A model generated the notes under the pieces. The model had not been told where the DNA came from and made no database searches. It saw nothing but the letters and a program-made list of their open reading frames with translations. A program made the translations under genes and the position numbers. 51,921 nt of DNA from the NCBI GenBank assembly GCA_902791945.1, contig CADAXR010000005.1:1-51921 (forward strand). Reading direction: 5' to 3'. Below are positions 1 to 9,000 of this stretch, in pieces. Source of the DNA: an uncultured Bacteroidia bacterium. Lineage in GTDB: Bacteria > Bacteroidota > Bacteroidia > Bacteroidales > UBA932. Positions within the stretch are counted from its first letter, which is position 1; each line of letters starts with the position of its first letter.

Positions 1-25
1 TAATACATATATAAAACCGACAGTT

Positions 26-2260
26 ATGAACGAGAAGCTAAAGGGCATCGCCAATTCCTTCGCAGAAGAATACTGCAGCGATGCAATCTACCCCTCGCAC
101 CTTTTCAAGGCGGTCCTCCACAAGGAGATCGGACTCGTCAGTTTTCTCGAAAAGGATCTCGACAAGGATTACTATTATCTCCAGGACTGGGCGGACGTCC
201 AGATGCAGCTTTCTCCGCGCGCTGTACGTCCCATGAGGGACCTCGAGTACAGCGACGAAGCGCAGGCCGTCCTGGACGAGGCTGAAAACTACCAGGTCAA
301 GTTCGGCCTGGACGAGTGTACCGACGTCTGCGTCCTCGCCGCACTCGTGACCCCCGGGGTCGGTTTCACCTTCGACCAGCTGAAGACCCTTCCGCTGACC
401 CCCTCGGAAATCAGCGCAAAGATGGGAGGCGGAGCCTCAGTCGAAGCCCCCTATATGGGCGGAGACGAACTCAGGAAGAGTTCTCCATCTTCCGGGAAGG
501 GTCTACTTTCAAAATACTGCACCGACAAGACAGCGCTCGCACGCGCCGGAAACCTCGACAATGTCGTCGGCTTCGAAAAGGAAATCGGCATCATCTACGA
601 GATCCTCGGGCGCAAGACCAAGGCAAATCTTCTCATAACAGGAGAATCCGGCGTCGGCAAGACCTCCCTCGTCAACGGATTCGTCCGTGAGATCGCCGCG
701 GGCAAGGTCCCGGGCTTCCTCGCCGACGCGGCCGCCTGGGAGCTTGACATCGCCGCCCTCGGCAGCGACGCCCAGTACAAGGGCGAGGTCGAGGACCGCT
801 TCAAGAGTATCATAACAGAGGTCGAGGAGCTTCCCAACTCCGTTCTCATCATCGAAAGCATAGACAAGCTTTTCGACAAGCAGGGCTCCCTCTACGGCAC
901 TTCCGCCATCCTCAAGAGCGAGCTCGGCAAAGGCAGGCTCCAGCTTATAGCGACCTCCAGCATAGACGGCTACACCAAAAACATCGAGACCGACAAGGAG
1001 ATGGTCTCGAACCTCGAAAAGATAACCGTCGACGAGCCGACGGCGGACGAGACGATGGAGATTCTCAAGGGCATCATGCCTTCCTACGAGGAGTACCATG
1101 GCATCAAGATCGACGAAGCCGTGATGCAGGATTCCATCAAGCTCGCCAAGCGCTACCTGACCGAAAAGTCGCTTCCCGCATCGGCCATCGACCTCATAGA
1201 CCGCACGATGTCCCACGTCAAGGTCGACAACGACCTCGGCGCCGAAGAGCTCCACCACAAGGAGCTCCTGGGAGCCGACCTCAGCGCCGTCGTCGCCAAG
1301 CAGACCGGCATTCCGCTCGGAAAGGTCCAGACTGAAGAGCGCGAGCGCCTTCTCGGCGGCGAGGAGATACTCAAGAAGAGGGTCGTGGGCCAGGACCACG
1401 CGGTGAAGAAAGTGCTCGACGCCGTGTTCGAAGCCCGTTCGGGCCTCAACAAGAAAGGCCAGCCGATGGGCTCCTTCTTCTTCCTCGGACCGACCGGTAC
1501 CGGCAAGACCGAGCTCTCGAAGGCCCTCGCCGAATTCCTCTTCGGCGAAGAGGCCGCCCTCCTGCGTTTCGACATGTCCGAGTTCAAGGAAGAACACTCC
1601 GTGGCGCTCCTCTACGGCGCGCCTCCGGGATACGTAGGCTACGAAGAAGGCGGCCTCCTCGTCAACAAGATCCGCCAGAAGCCCTACAGCGTCGTCCTCT
1701 TCGACGAGATCGAAAAGGCCCACAAGAGCGTCTTCGACCTCTTCCTCCAGATTCTCGACGAGGGCAAGCTCCACGACAGGCTCGGCCGTGTCGGCGACTT
1801 CTCCAACGCCCTGATCCTTTTCACCTCCAACATCGGTGCAAAGGACATCGTCGCAAAGTTCAACAGCGGCGTCATCCCGGAGAACAACGAACTTATGGAC
1901 ATCATGCAGGGCTACTTCCGTCCGGAATTCCTCGCCCGCCTGACCGAGATCGTCCCGTTCTCCCCCATCACGGACAAGACCGTCTCCCTCATCTTCGACA
2001 TCCACATGAAGGGTCTCCTCAAGCTGCTCGCCGAGCAGAACATCACCCTGACCCTCACGCCGGAAGCCCGGGAGGCCATCTCGCTCCGCGGCTACAACCA
2101 GCAGTACGGCGCCCGCCCCATCCTCGGCATAATCCGCAAGGAACTGCGCCACCCCATCTCCAAGATGCTTATCGCCGGCAAGGTAAAGCCAGGCGACAGC
2201 ATCGAAGTCAGGGTGGACGAAGAAGGCGCCCCTGTATTCGTAATCAATGGAAAAGAATAA
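26..2260 (+). CDS. tssH: T6SS sheath-recycling AAA+ ATPase TssH (ClpV)
   Basis: Double AAA+ unfoldase expected to pull contracted TssB/TssC sheaths apart in the cytoplasm so they can be reused. Seen: a Clp-N-like region at about residues 1-140, Walker A GESGVGKT at 206-213, a second Walker A GPTGTGKT at 488-495, Walker B LFDE ending at D560/E561, and the pore-loop motif PPGYVGYEEGG. The first Walker B is degenerate (VLIIES at 273-278 in place of hhhhDE). Only about 20 residues separate the two ATPase modules, where ClpB/ClpV normally carry a long coiled-coil middle domain, so the protein is short at 744 residues. tssB follows after 27 bp. The start opens a normal N-domain and lies only 25 bp inside the window, so any upstream T6SS genes are out of view. 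A general ClpB is less likely because of the sheath genes directly downstream. Confidence 0.93.
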   Translation: MNEKLKGIANSFAEEYCSDAIYPSHLFKAVLHKEIGLVSFLEKDLDKDYYYLQDWADVQMQLSPRAVRPMRDLEYSDEAQAVLDEAENYQVKFGLDECTDVCVLAALVTPGVGFTFDQLKTLPLTPSEISAKMGGGASVEAPYMGGDELRKSSPSSGKGLLSKYCTDKTALARAGNLDNVVGFEKEIGIIYEILGRKTKANLLITGESGVGKTSLVNGFVREIAAGKVPGFLADAAAWELDIAALGSDAQYKGEVEDRFKSIITEVEELPNSVLIIESIDKLFDKQGSLYGTSAILKSELGKGRLQLIATSSIDGYTKNIETDKEMVSNLEKITVDEPTADETMEILKGIMPSYEEYHGIKIDEAVMQDSIKLAKRYLTEKSLPASAIDLIDRTMSHVKVDNDLGAEELHHKELLGADLSAVVAKQTGIPLGKVQTEERERLLGGEEILKKRVVGQDHAVKKVLDAVFEARSGLNKKGQPMGSFFFLGPTGTGKTELSKALAEFLFGEEAALLRFDMSEFKEEHSVALLYGAPPGYVGYEEGGLLVNKIRQKPYSVVLFDEIEKAHKSVFDLFLQILDEGKLHDRLGRVGDFSNALILFTSNIGAKDIVAKFNSGVIPENNELMDIMQGYFRPEFLARLTEIVPFSPITDKTVSLIFDIHMKGLLKLLAEQNITLTLTPEAREAISLRGYNQQYGARPILGIIRKELRHPISKMLIAGKVKPGDSIEVRVDEEGAPVFVINGKE

Positions 2261-2287
2261 TCAATAATCATTTAAAACATTACAACT

Positions 2288-2749
2288 ATGGCAATGAAAG
2301 AGAACTTCATCTCCATGGCTCCGGATGAGGAGTCCAATGCGAAAGTCAGCCTGATCGACCAGAACAAAACCCTGATGATCGACCAGTACACCAGCGACGT
2401 CGAAGCCGGATCCCCCGAATTTGTGGAAGACATCCAGAACATCGGCGACGCTTTCGCCCACTTCAAACCGAAAGTTGACGTGACCTTCACCGACGCCGAA
2501 GGCGGCGCCGTCGAAGAGACCCTCAAATTCGGCGAACTGCGCGACTTCGAAGCGCAGGGCGGCAAGGGCAGGCTAGTCCAGAACAGCAAGTTCCTCTCCG
2601 GCGTAAAGGAAGAGATCGACACCAACGCCAAGATCCGCAAGAGCATCGAGCAGAACCGCAAGCTCCGCGAAATCCTCAAGGACGCCGGTTCCCGTGAAGA
2701 GCTCAAGCAGATGCTCCAGGGCATGCTCGACGAACTCGAATCCAAGTAG
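2288..2749 (+). CDS. tssB: T6SS contractile sheath small subunit TssB
   Basis: Small sheath protein (153 aa), the normal length for the family. With TssC it forms the helical contractile sheath around the Hcp tube in the cytoplasm. Seen: the core FAHFKPKVDVTFTDAEGG followed by a leucine/charged helical C-terminus (about residues 95-153), where the TssB helix normally contacts TssC. The leader is A/T-rich (ATTTAAAACATTACAACT) with no Shine-Dalgarno sequence, as usual in Bacteroidota. It sits between tssH and tssC with 25-30 bp gaps, so the three are surely cotranscribed. Confidence 0.93.
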   Translation: MAMKENFISMAPDEESNAKVSLIDQNKTLMIDQYTSDVEAGSPEFVEDIQNIGDAFAHFKPKVDVTFTDAEGGAVEETLKFGELRDFEAQGGKGRLVQNSKFLSGVKEEIDTNAKIRKSIEQNRKLREILKDAGSREELKQMLQGMLDELESK

Positions 2750-2773
2750 TAATCAAAAGAAACAAATACAGCT

Positions 2774-4138
2774 ATGGCAGAAACTGAAATGAAAAAAGCC
2801 CAGGCCGTCGAGCAGTCGGCAGCCGGACTGCAGGAGAAAGAAGCCGCCAAGAAAGAACTTCTTTCCTCATTCGGAGGATTCAACGCCGTCCGCGGCTTCA
2901 TGCCCGACGCCGACAACATGAACCCCGCCCGCAAAGCCCAGAAGAACGTGTTCCTCACCGACAAACGTTTCGAGGAAAAGAGAGAGTCCCTCGCCCGCGA
3001 CATCAAGGGCTGGCTCGCACTCCTCGACCAGCCGGAGCTTGACAGCGCGACCGCTTTCGCCGACGCCTGCAAGCAGAAGGAAGAAAGCGCGACCAAAGTC
3101 CTCAAGCAGGGCATCACCGACGCTCTCTACGCAACCCAGGACCTCGAGCGCAGCTACCGCGAACTCGACTCCTTCTTCAAGACCTGCGGGACCGACAAGG
3201 TCAAGAACCTCAGGATCATCAACGTCGTCAAGGAAGACATCGCCGATCCCGACTCCGGCTTCGCCGAGGAAGTGGAGAACCTTCTCCGCAACGGCTTCGA
3301 CCGCCTGAGCCTCAAGGACGCCTACAGCCTCGTCTGCGTCCCCGGCGCCGTACTCAACGACAAGGTGGACCTCCTCAAGTGGGCCAAGATGGCCTTCAAG
3401 TACAAAGTGCTCCTCCTCACGGACCACGCCGACGAGTACTCCTTCGACGACCTCCAGTCCAACACCGAAGGCTACCGCGACAGCGACCAGGAGCTCATGA
3501 ACGTCGTAATGTGCGCCAACTGGATCGTCGGCCGCGAGGCCGAGAAGCTCTCCGCCGACGAGGAAGACGCCAAGGCCTTCTTCATCGCCCCTTCCGCAGC
3601 CCTCTGCGGCAAGCTCTACGACGAGACCGCCAACATGGCGCAGGGCGCCGGCGGCAAGAAGTACGGCACCCTCGACGGCGTCAAGGGCGTCAAGAGCGAC
3701 CTTCTCAAGTCCGAAATCGCCTCCCTCATGGACAACCAGGTCATCCCGATGGTCTACAGTGAAGGCCGCGTGATGGCGTTCAACAACACGACTCTCTACA
3801 ACGGAGACCTCGACGCGATGAAGGAATACCCCATCGTCCGCGTCTTCGACTGGGTCAAGAAGGTGCTCATGAACTACGTCCACGAGGTCGCCCTCGAAAA
3901 CTGGGATCCATACAACTCCCCGAAGAACCTCAAGGCCAAGATCCAGGAGTTCCTCAACATGTACAAGGGCTACGGAAACCTCTTCCAGAACTACGAGATC
4001 GGCGAGCCCCGCCAGGATCCCGTCACAAAGCAGATCACCTGCGACATAACCCTCACTCCATTCTACGCCGCCAAGAACTTCGTCATCAAGGTGGCCGCCG
4101 ACAAGAAGAGCAAGGATGCCTCAATGGCCAGCGCGTAG
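2774..4138 (+). CDS. tssC: T6SS contractile sheath large subunit TssC
   Basis: Large sheath subunit (454 aa), partner of TssB. Seen: an N-terminal helical part (about 1-130), the central fold with LVCVPGAVLNDKVDLLKWAKMA, then PMVYSEGRVMAFNNTTLYNG and DWVKKVLMNYVHEVALENW, and a C-terminal half ending in beta strands (ITCDITLTPFYAAKNFVIKV) that match the handshake-strand end of the family. The leader is A-rich without a Shine-Dalgarno sequence. Codon use is strongly C-ending, which creates long false ORFs on the opposite strand. Confidence 0.93.
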   Translation: MAETEMKKAQAVEQSAAGLQEKEAAKKELLSSFGGFNAVRGFMPDADNMNPARKAQKNVFLTDKRFEEKRESLARDIKGWLALLDQPELDSATAFADACKQKEESATKVLKQGITDALYATQDLERSYRELDSFFKTCGTDKVKNLRIINVVKEDIADPDSGFAEEVENLLRNGFDRLSLKDAYSLVCVPGAVLNDKVDLLKWAKMAFKYKVLLLTDHADEYSFDDLQSNTEGYRDSDQELMNVVMCANWIVGREAEKLSADEEDAKAFFIAPSAALCGKLYDETANMAQGAGGKKYGTLDGVKGVKSDLLKSEIASLMDNQVIPMVYSEGRVMAFNNTTLYNGDLDAMKEYPIVRVFDWVKKVLMNYVHEVALENWDPYNSPKNLKAKIQEFLNMYKGYGNLFQNYEIGEPRQDPVTKQITCDITLTPFYAAKNFVIKVAADKKSKDASMASA

Positions 4139-4170
4139 ATCCGACAGCAAACCATTAAACCCTAAAAATT

Positions 4171-4563
4171 ATGGCAAAAACTCCCGTATCAATGAAGATC
4201 GACGGTTACAAGGACAGGGAAGTCCTTATGGTAACCTACGAGTTCGACCAGGCCACCGATGTCGAAGGACAGATGGCCGGCATTCCGCGCGGCGGCAAGA
4301 TCACAGTCCGCCTCAAAGCTCTCAACGACGGCACCCCGGACCTCCTGGCCTGGATGTGCGAACGCAGCCTTCCGAAGAACGGTTCCATCGAGTTCCTCGA
4401 GACCAAGACCGGCAAGGTCATGAAGGAGATCAAGTTCACCAACGGCTACTGCGTCGATTTCGAGGAAAGGTGGGAAGACAAGCTCGGCCACTACGAGCTC
4501 ATCACCATCACCTGCAAGGCTATCGAGTTCGGCTCGGTCAAATACGAGAACGACTGGGCATAA
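4171..4563 (+). CDS. tssD: T6SS tube protein TssD (Hcp), copy 1
   Basis: Bacteroidota-type Hcp (130 aa), whose hexamers stack to form the inner tube propelled by the sheath. Seen: the family pattern YEFDQATDVEGQMAGIPRGG near the N-terminus, a central helix DLLAWMCERSLPKNGSIEF, and a C-terminal strand with CVDFEERWED. It is very similar to the next gene (shared FDQATD/FNQATD, GQ-AGIPRGG, and SV-YEN-W at the C-terminus), so the two are a tandem duplication. It lies 32 bp after tssC in the same operon. Confidence 0.92.
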   Translation: MAKTPVSMKIDGYKDREVLMVTYEFDQATDVEGQMAGIPRGGKITVRLKALNDGTPDLLAWMCERSLPKNGSIEFLETKTGKVMKEIKFTNGYCVDFEERWEDKLGHYELITITCKAIEFGSVKYENDWA

Positions 4564-4578
4564 TGTTGAACAATAATT

Positions 4579-4585
4579 AAGGAGG
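4579..4585 (+). promoter_or_regulatory. Perfect Shine-Dalgarno site before the second tube gene
   Basis: AAGGAGG lies 9 nt before the ATG at 4595. The other starts in this cluster (tssB, tssC, first tssD) have A/T-rich leaders without such a sequence, as is usual in Bacteroidota. It may raise translation of the second tube protein relative to the first; that effect is inferred. Confidence 0.7.
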
Positions 4586-4594
4586 AAACATATT

Positions 4595-4993
4595 ATGGCA
4601 GAAAACGTAACCCCCGTAGTACTTGCAGTCAAGGATTTCGAGGAAAGGCAAGTGATGATGATCGACTACAAGTTCAACCAGGCGACCGACCGTGAAGGAC
4701 AAATCGCCGGCATTCCGCGCGGCGGCATCGTCGTCATCCGTGTCAAGGCCATGAACGACGGAAACAACCAGCTCCTCCAGTGGATGCTGGCCCCGACCGA
4801 CCCCCGCGACTTCACCGTGACCTTCTACAACACCGTTGACGGGTCCACGATGAAGGAGCTCAAGGGCACCGGCTGCTACTGCATCCACTACATCGAGAAG
4901 TGGGAAGACGGCCAGGAGCACTACGAAGAGATAGAGATCGCTTGCCAGAAGCTGGAGAACGGTCCCGTCTCGTACGAGAATCCATGGAAGTAA
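4595..4993 (+). CDS. tssD: T6SS tube protein TssD (Hcp), copy 2
   Basis: Second Bacteroidota-type Hcp (132 aa), a paralog of the gene just upstream. It shares FNQATDREGQ-AGIPRGG, a central LLQWML helix, the cysteine-containing strand (GCYCIHYIEKWED) and the end VSYENPW. It has the only consensus Shine-Dalgarno sequence noticed in the cluster and is followed by a strong RNA hairpin at 5008-5046. This suggests it is the high-output tube subunit, made in excess of the spike genes. Which copy forms the bulk tube and which caps it or carries effectors cannot be told from sequence. Confidence 0.92.
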   Translation: MAENVTPVVLAVKDFEERQVMMIDYKFNQATDREGQIAGIPRGGIVVIRVKAMNDGNNQLLQWMLAPTDPRDFTVTFYNTVDGSTMKELKGTGCYCIHYIEKWEDGQEHYEEIEIACQKLENGPVSYENPWK

Positions 4994-5007
4994 TCTTTTT
5001 TCAATCA

Positions 5008-5046
5008 GGGAAAGTCAGCCGGGCCCTGAGCCCGACTGGCTTTCCC
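5008..5046 (+). promoter_or_regulatory. Strong intra-operon RNA hairpin after the second tube gene
   Basis: Arms GGGAAAGTCAGCCGGGC and GCCCGACTGGCTTTCCC can form a 17-bp stem with one U-G wobble and one C-A mismatch around a CCTGA loop. No T-tract follows (GCTAAAAAATGAG), so it is not a classical terminator. It more likely protects the 3' end of an abundant upstream mRNA segment or attenuates transcription into the spike genes. The only supporting position is its location in the 68-bp gap between tube genes 2 and 3. Confidence 0.65.
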
Positions 5047-5061
5047 GCTAAAAAATGAGAA

Positions 5062-5496
5062 ATGGCACTGACCGCAAAACTGGTCTTCGAAAACAATCAG
5101 GCCCCCGAAAGTAATTCCTCGGCAAAAAAGTATCTGCTGAAGGATTTCAGTGTCCGCGTAGGACGCTCGCACAACGACGAGCGGCCGGACGGCGGCCCTC
5201 TGTGCGACAGCCTGGAGCTGACGTTCATCGCTCCTGACGAAAGCGACCTCACCCTCTACGAGTGGTTCGAAGGCCAGTCTTGTATGTCAGGCTACATTAT
5301 GTTCGAACTGCCGACCAAAACCGGGTTCGGCTTCAATATTAAGAAAGTGCTGTTTGAAGATGCAGTATGCTTCGCAATGTCGGAAGAGTACCACATTGAC
5401 CTCAAGGTCCGCCGGACCCTGCACCTCAGCATCATCACCGGCAAACTGACCATTGAAAGCATCAACGTTAACTCAGACCTGATATGGCAGAAATAG
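5062..5496 (+). CDS. Divergent TssD/Hcp-like tube or tube-cap protein, third in array
   Basis: A 144-aa protein with the size and strand pattern of Bacteroidota TssD but little residue identity to the two copies upstream. Seen: an N-terminal strand TAKLVFENN, then YLLKDFSVRVGRSHNDERPDGGPLCDSLELTF, the tube-fold-like segment LTLYEWFEGQSCMSGYIMFEL, and a C-terminal strand-rich part. Known Bacteroidota TssD proteins carry the same order: strand, 'R..N..G.P....L.F', 'L..W', strand. It may form the first ring above VgrG or carry a specific effector; that role is inferred from its position between the true tube genes and vgrG. Its end overlaps the next gene by 13 bp. Confidence 0.65.
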   Translation: MALTAKLVFENNQAPESNSSAKKYLLKDFSVRVGRSHNDERPDGGPLCDSLELTFIAPDESDLTLYEWFEGQSCMSGYIMFELPTKTGFGFNIKKVLFEDAVCFAMSEEYHIDLKVRRTLHLSIITGKLTIESINVNSDLIWQK

Positions 5497-5999
5497 GATT
5501 AGGGCTCTCGGCGCTCCTTCTGACAAATGACGTCCTGGCCCCGGACGCCAAGATTAGTCTGGACAAAGCCTTGACAGTGCAGCACCTGACCTACGGGTGC
5601 AGCAAGAAACGCACATCCGCCGGCAACCCCTACGGCGCAACCCTCCCCTCCTTCCTCGAATTCACAGTCAGAATCTTGAAGGAGAAGGCCGGAAAGGTTT
5701 TCCTCGAGCGCATGGCCGAGCCGGAAACACACCCCTACAGTTTTGTTTTCTACAACAAAGATTCCGACGGAAACTTAGTGGAAAACGGCATCATAGTAGC
5801 CTCCGGCTACGCGGTCAGCCTTGAAGAATCCACCAGGACCGTTACTACCATTGAGCAGGTAACCGGGGATGACGGCAAGAATAAGGATGTCCCCAAAGAT
5901 GACGAACAGCTTCACCTCACAGTCAAGATTATGCTGAGCAACCTTGTCTTCAAGGGCAAGGACGGCAAGAACCTCAGTCTTATTATAACAAACGATTAA
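5484..5999 (+). CDS. Divergent TssD/Hcp-like protein, fourth in array
   Basis: A 171-aa protein of tube-like layout and the longest of the four. Seen: the segment SAGNPYGATLPSFLEFTVRILKEK followed by FLERM...HPYSFVFYNKD, matching the place where TssD family members have 'G.P....L.FTV' and then the extended loop. A charged insert (TGDDGKNKDVPKDDEQ, about residues 128-143) precedes the last strand. The start overlaps the previous gene by 13 bp and the stop lies 10 bp before vgrG, so translation is probably coupled. Possible roles are a tube-spike adaptor or an initiator ring. It is not a duplicate of copies 1 and 2 at the residue level. Confidence 0.6.
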   Translation: MAEIGLGLSALLLTNDVLAPDAKISLDKALTVQHLTYGCSKKRTSAGNPYGATLPSFLEFTVRILKEKAGKVFLERMAEPETHPYSFVFYNKDSDGNLVENGIIVASGYAVSLEESTRTVTTIEQVTGDDGKNKDVPKDDEQLHLTVKIMLSNLVFKGKDGKNLSLIITND

Positions 6000-6009
6000 C
6001 CGAAGCCTT

Positions 6010-9000
6010 ATGAGCGAGTCCACCCACAACACCAACATACTCGTCTATAAGCTGAACCTTACCGGTACCAGTTTTAAATACAAAGGCGATGACGGCAATG
6101 AGGTATCAGGATGCCCGCCTGTCGTTACCGGCCGGAAGACCGAAGTAAAATATGGCAGCGACACTCTGTTCCTGTCGCTTCGCGGCGTCAGCTTCCGCAG
6201 GAAGATCTACGAACCCGGACACATCAAGGCCGAGATTCTTATCCAGGTGGGAAAAGACCTGTCGATCTCAACCCTTTCCAAGATGCTGAGCGGTTGTGGA
6301 GTTTCGCTCTCGGTAGGGACAGAGACAGTCGCGAAGAATTATTTTGTCAACGAGATATCCCCCAGGTTCGAAAAAGGTACCGGTGACACCCGGTTCATCT
6401 ATGTAACGATGGATATCTTCAGCAAAGACATCCTGCTCGGGTTCAACAAATTCAGCAGGGCCCATCTGGGCCAGAAGCTGATCAGTGAGATCGTGCCGAT
6501 CTTCACAACGCAGGCATCCGTGCCGCTCAAGCCGTTGAGCAACAGCACCCTGCAGAAGCTCGCATATAAGGACACAGGCGGCAATCAGGTCGAGTTCATC
6601 CAACCCTACCTCGTGCAGTACAACGAGAGTTTCCTCTCCTTCCTCAGGAGAGTGACCAACCGCTGCGGCGAAATGTTCTATTTCGAGGATGGTCAGCTCT
6701 GCTTCGGCCTGGATTCCAAGGCGGAATCATCCGAAGTGAAAGGAGCCCGCAGCATAGTTTTCCAGAATGTCTCTTCCGGGCCTTCGTTCAGCGACGCGTT
6801 CCCCGTCTCAGACTACTCCCGGGACACTCTGAAAGAATACCGTCATGTCCATAAAGACGCTCATGACGGCGAGCCGGCAGTCGACTACGACACTTACAGC
6901 CCCAAAGACGGCAAGGTCATAACCGACCCCATAGATGTCGGGGAAAATGGCTTCCCCTCAGATGCTTTCCCAGACAATGCGTTTACCTACAACTCCGAGA
7001 CAGCTTCCGAAGACCAGTTTATGATCCTTTTCAAAGACAAGTTCGCCCACGACGACGACAGCACCGAACTGTGGCTTGGCGATATCGACGCCCGTGTCGT
7101 AGGCTGGATCTCGATGGTACTCAACTCCACTTCGCTCCTTGAAGCGATTGCCACCTTCGGCGAGCAGGAGATAATGAATGCCTTCAAGCTTGTCGGCAAA
7201 TACAAAAAGGCGACTGATAAAGGCAACGCTCTTATCGAAGAAGAAGCCCTCAACGGCAAAAACGACTACGCCGTCCTCTTCTCCAAGGTGGACGACGACC
7301 CCACCCACTGGATTAACACAAAGTGGTACTACAAGGACATCCGCAAGAACGAGGAGATTCAGTCAAGAAAAACCGTTTGCGTGGATATGGGAGAAGGCTT
7401 CAAGCCAGTAAAGCTTGGCGGGAAAATCACCATCCCCTCCTACGACTCCGGGACCACATATGTCGTTATCGGCATCGATATGGATTCCGCGACCCAGTCT
7501 CAGAAGTTCCAGGCGGTCCCCATCGCTTCCGACGGGGTGTTCTATCCTCCCGTCCTTCCAGACAATCCCTTCCGCAAAAGCGGCCCCCAGCCGGCTTTTG
7601 TCATCGACGCATCTGATCCTTCCAGGCAGGGGCGCGTCCGTATCCGTTTCCCCTGGCAACCCAAAATCGACTCGGAGCAGAGTGCCTTCAAAACTGCAAA
7701 GGGCGACTTCGAAAAAGCAAAAACCGAATTGCTGAAGTATGCCAAGATTTCAACCGACGATAACGGGAATGAGACAATCACCAAGATAAACGGCGCATCG
7801 GAAGACAAATTTAAAACCGCGAAGGATGATTATGAGGATAAAAAGCCTAAATATCTCAGTGCCAAATTGCTGCTGATGACCAAAGAGGCCGCGACGCCAT
7901 GGATCCGGATGTCATGCCAGTCGGCAACTTCCGGTGGCGGCATCTTCTTCAAGCCTGAGAATGGAGACGAGGTCATGGTGGATTTTGAAAACGGAAACAT
8001 CGAACGTCCGTATGTCACAGGAGCCCTCTACTCCAAGAATGTTCCCGCCCCGGACAGGGGTGACAGAGTCATAGTCTCGAAAAACGGCCACACCATAAAG
8101 ATGGATGACCCGAACGACGCCACTCCCCTTGTGGCCAGCACCATTCCCGCGGTTAAGTTCCTAAGTACTTTCGGGGTCAAACTTCCCAATCTGGAAGACA
8201 AGGTAAACTCGGCTCTCGGAGGCATCGAGATCACGGACAAACCAGGTCTGTACAGCATAAAGATGTCCTCCCACGACCGCCAGATCAGTCTTTCCAGTCC
8301 CCTCGGCAAAATCAAGATGGACGCTCTTACCGGCATTTCCATCGACGCTCCCAACGGAGACATCACCATCTGCGGCAAGAACATCAACCTTATGGCCTAC
8401 AATAAGGTCAATGTCACCTCCGGCAGAAACATCCTGTACGCAACCGGCGATCATCTCGGAGGCTACTTTTCAACTCTTTTCGACGCAGAGAGCTGGGGAT
8501 ACCAGACAGGCAAGTTCCTTTCTGATATGGTGCTGCTAAAATTCTTCGACTTTTCCCTGCTCCGTTCAATACTTGAAATATTCGTCCGTCCCATAGACGG
8601 TTCGATGATCCTTAAATCCCACCGCTATCTGTCGCTCGAGGCCAACAAGGGCAAGGCGGTAGATGAACCGACGAACTACGCGATGCGGCCGGGGGACAAG
8701 AAAGCCCGATCCAAAGCGGAGAATGCGGCTATAATCCCGGATCTGATTGATGCTGTCAGCAACAAGCTGAACACCTTTGTCACCGAGTTCATTCCGATAT
8801 TCAACACTGCGCGCGCCGCAGTCAACAACAATTTTCCCGACGCATTATTCGGTGCCGGCAATGACATAGAGACACCGGCCACTAAAGCCGCCTTCCTCAA
8901 GGACATCTTCGAGAATGTCCCTGATAATCTTGCTGATGTGATTGGAACTGTACTCCACTACATTAATGACGACACCAAGTTTAAATTCAAGGACGGCATT

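Noticed and set aside
509..2152. 547-codon ORF on the minus strand inside tssH
   Set aside because: Its residues are low-complexity Glu/Val/Leu/Gly/Asp mixes with no domain, and the plus strand encodes a clear ClpV. Strong C-ending codon bias opens false reading frames opposite.
5008..5046. Rho-independent terminator after the second tube gene
   Set aside because: No T-tract follows the hairpin on either strand, and cotranscribed genes continue directly after it.
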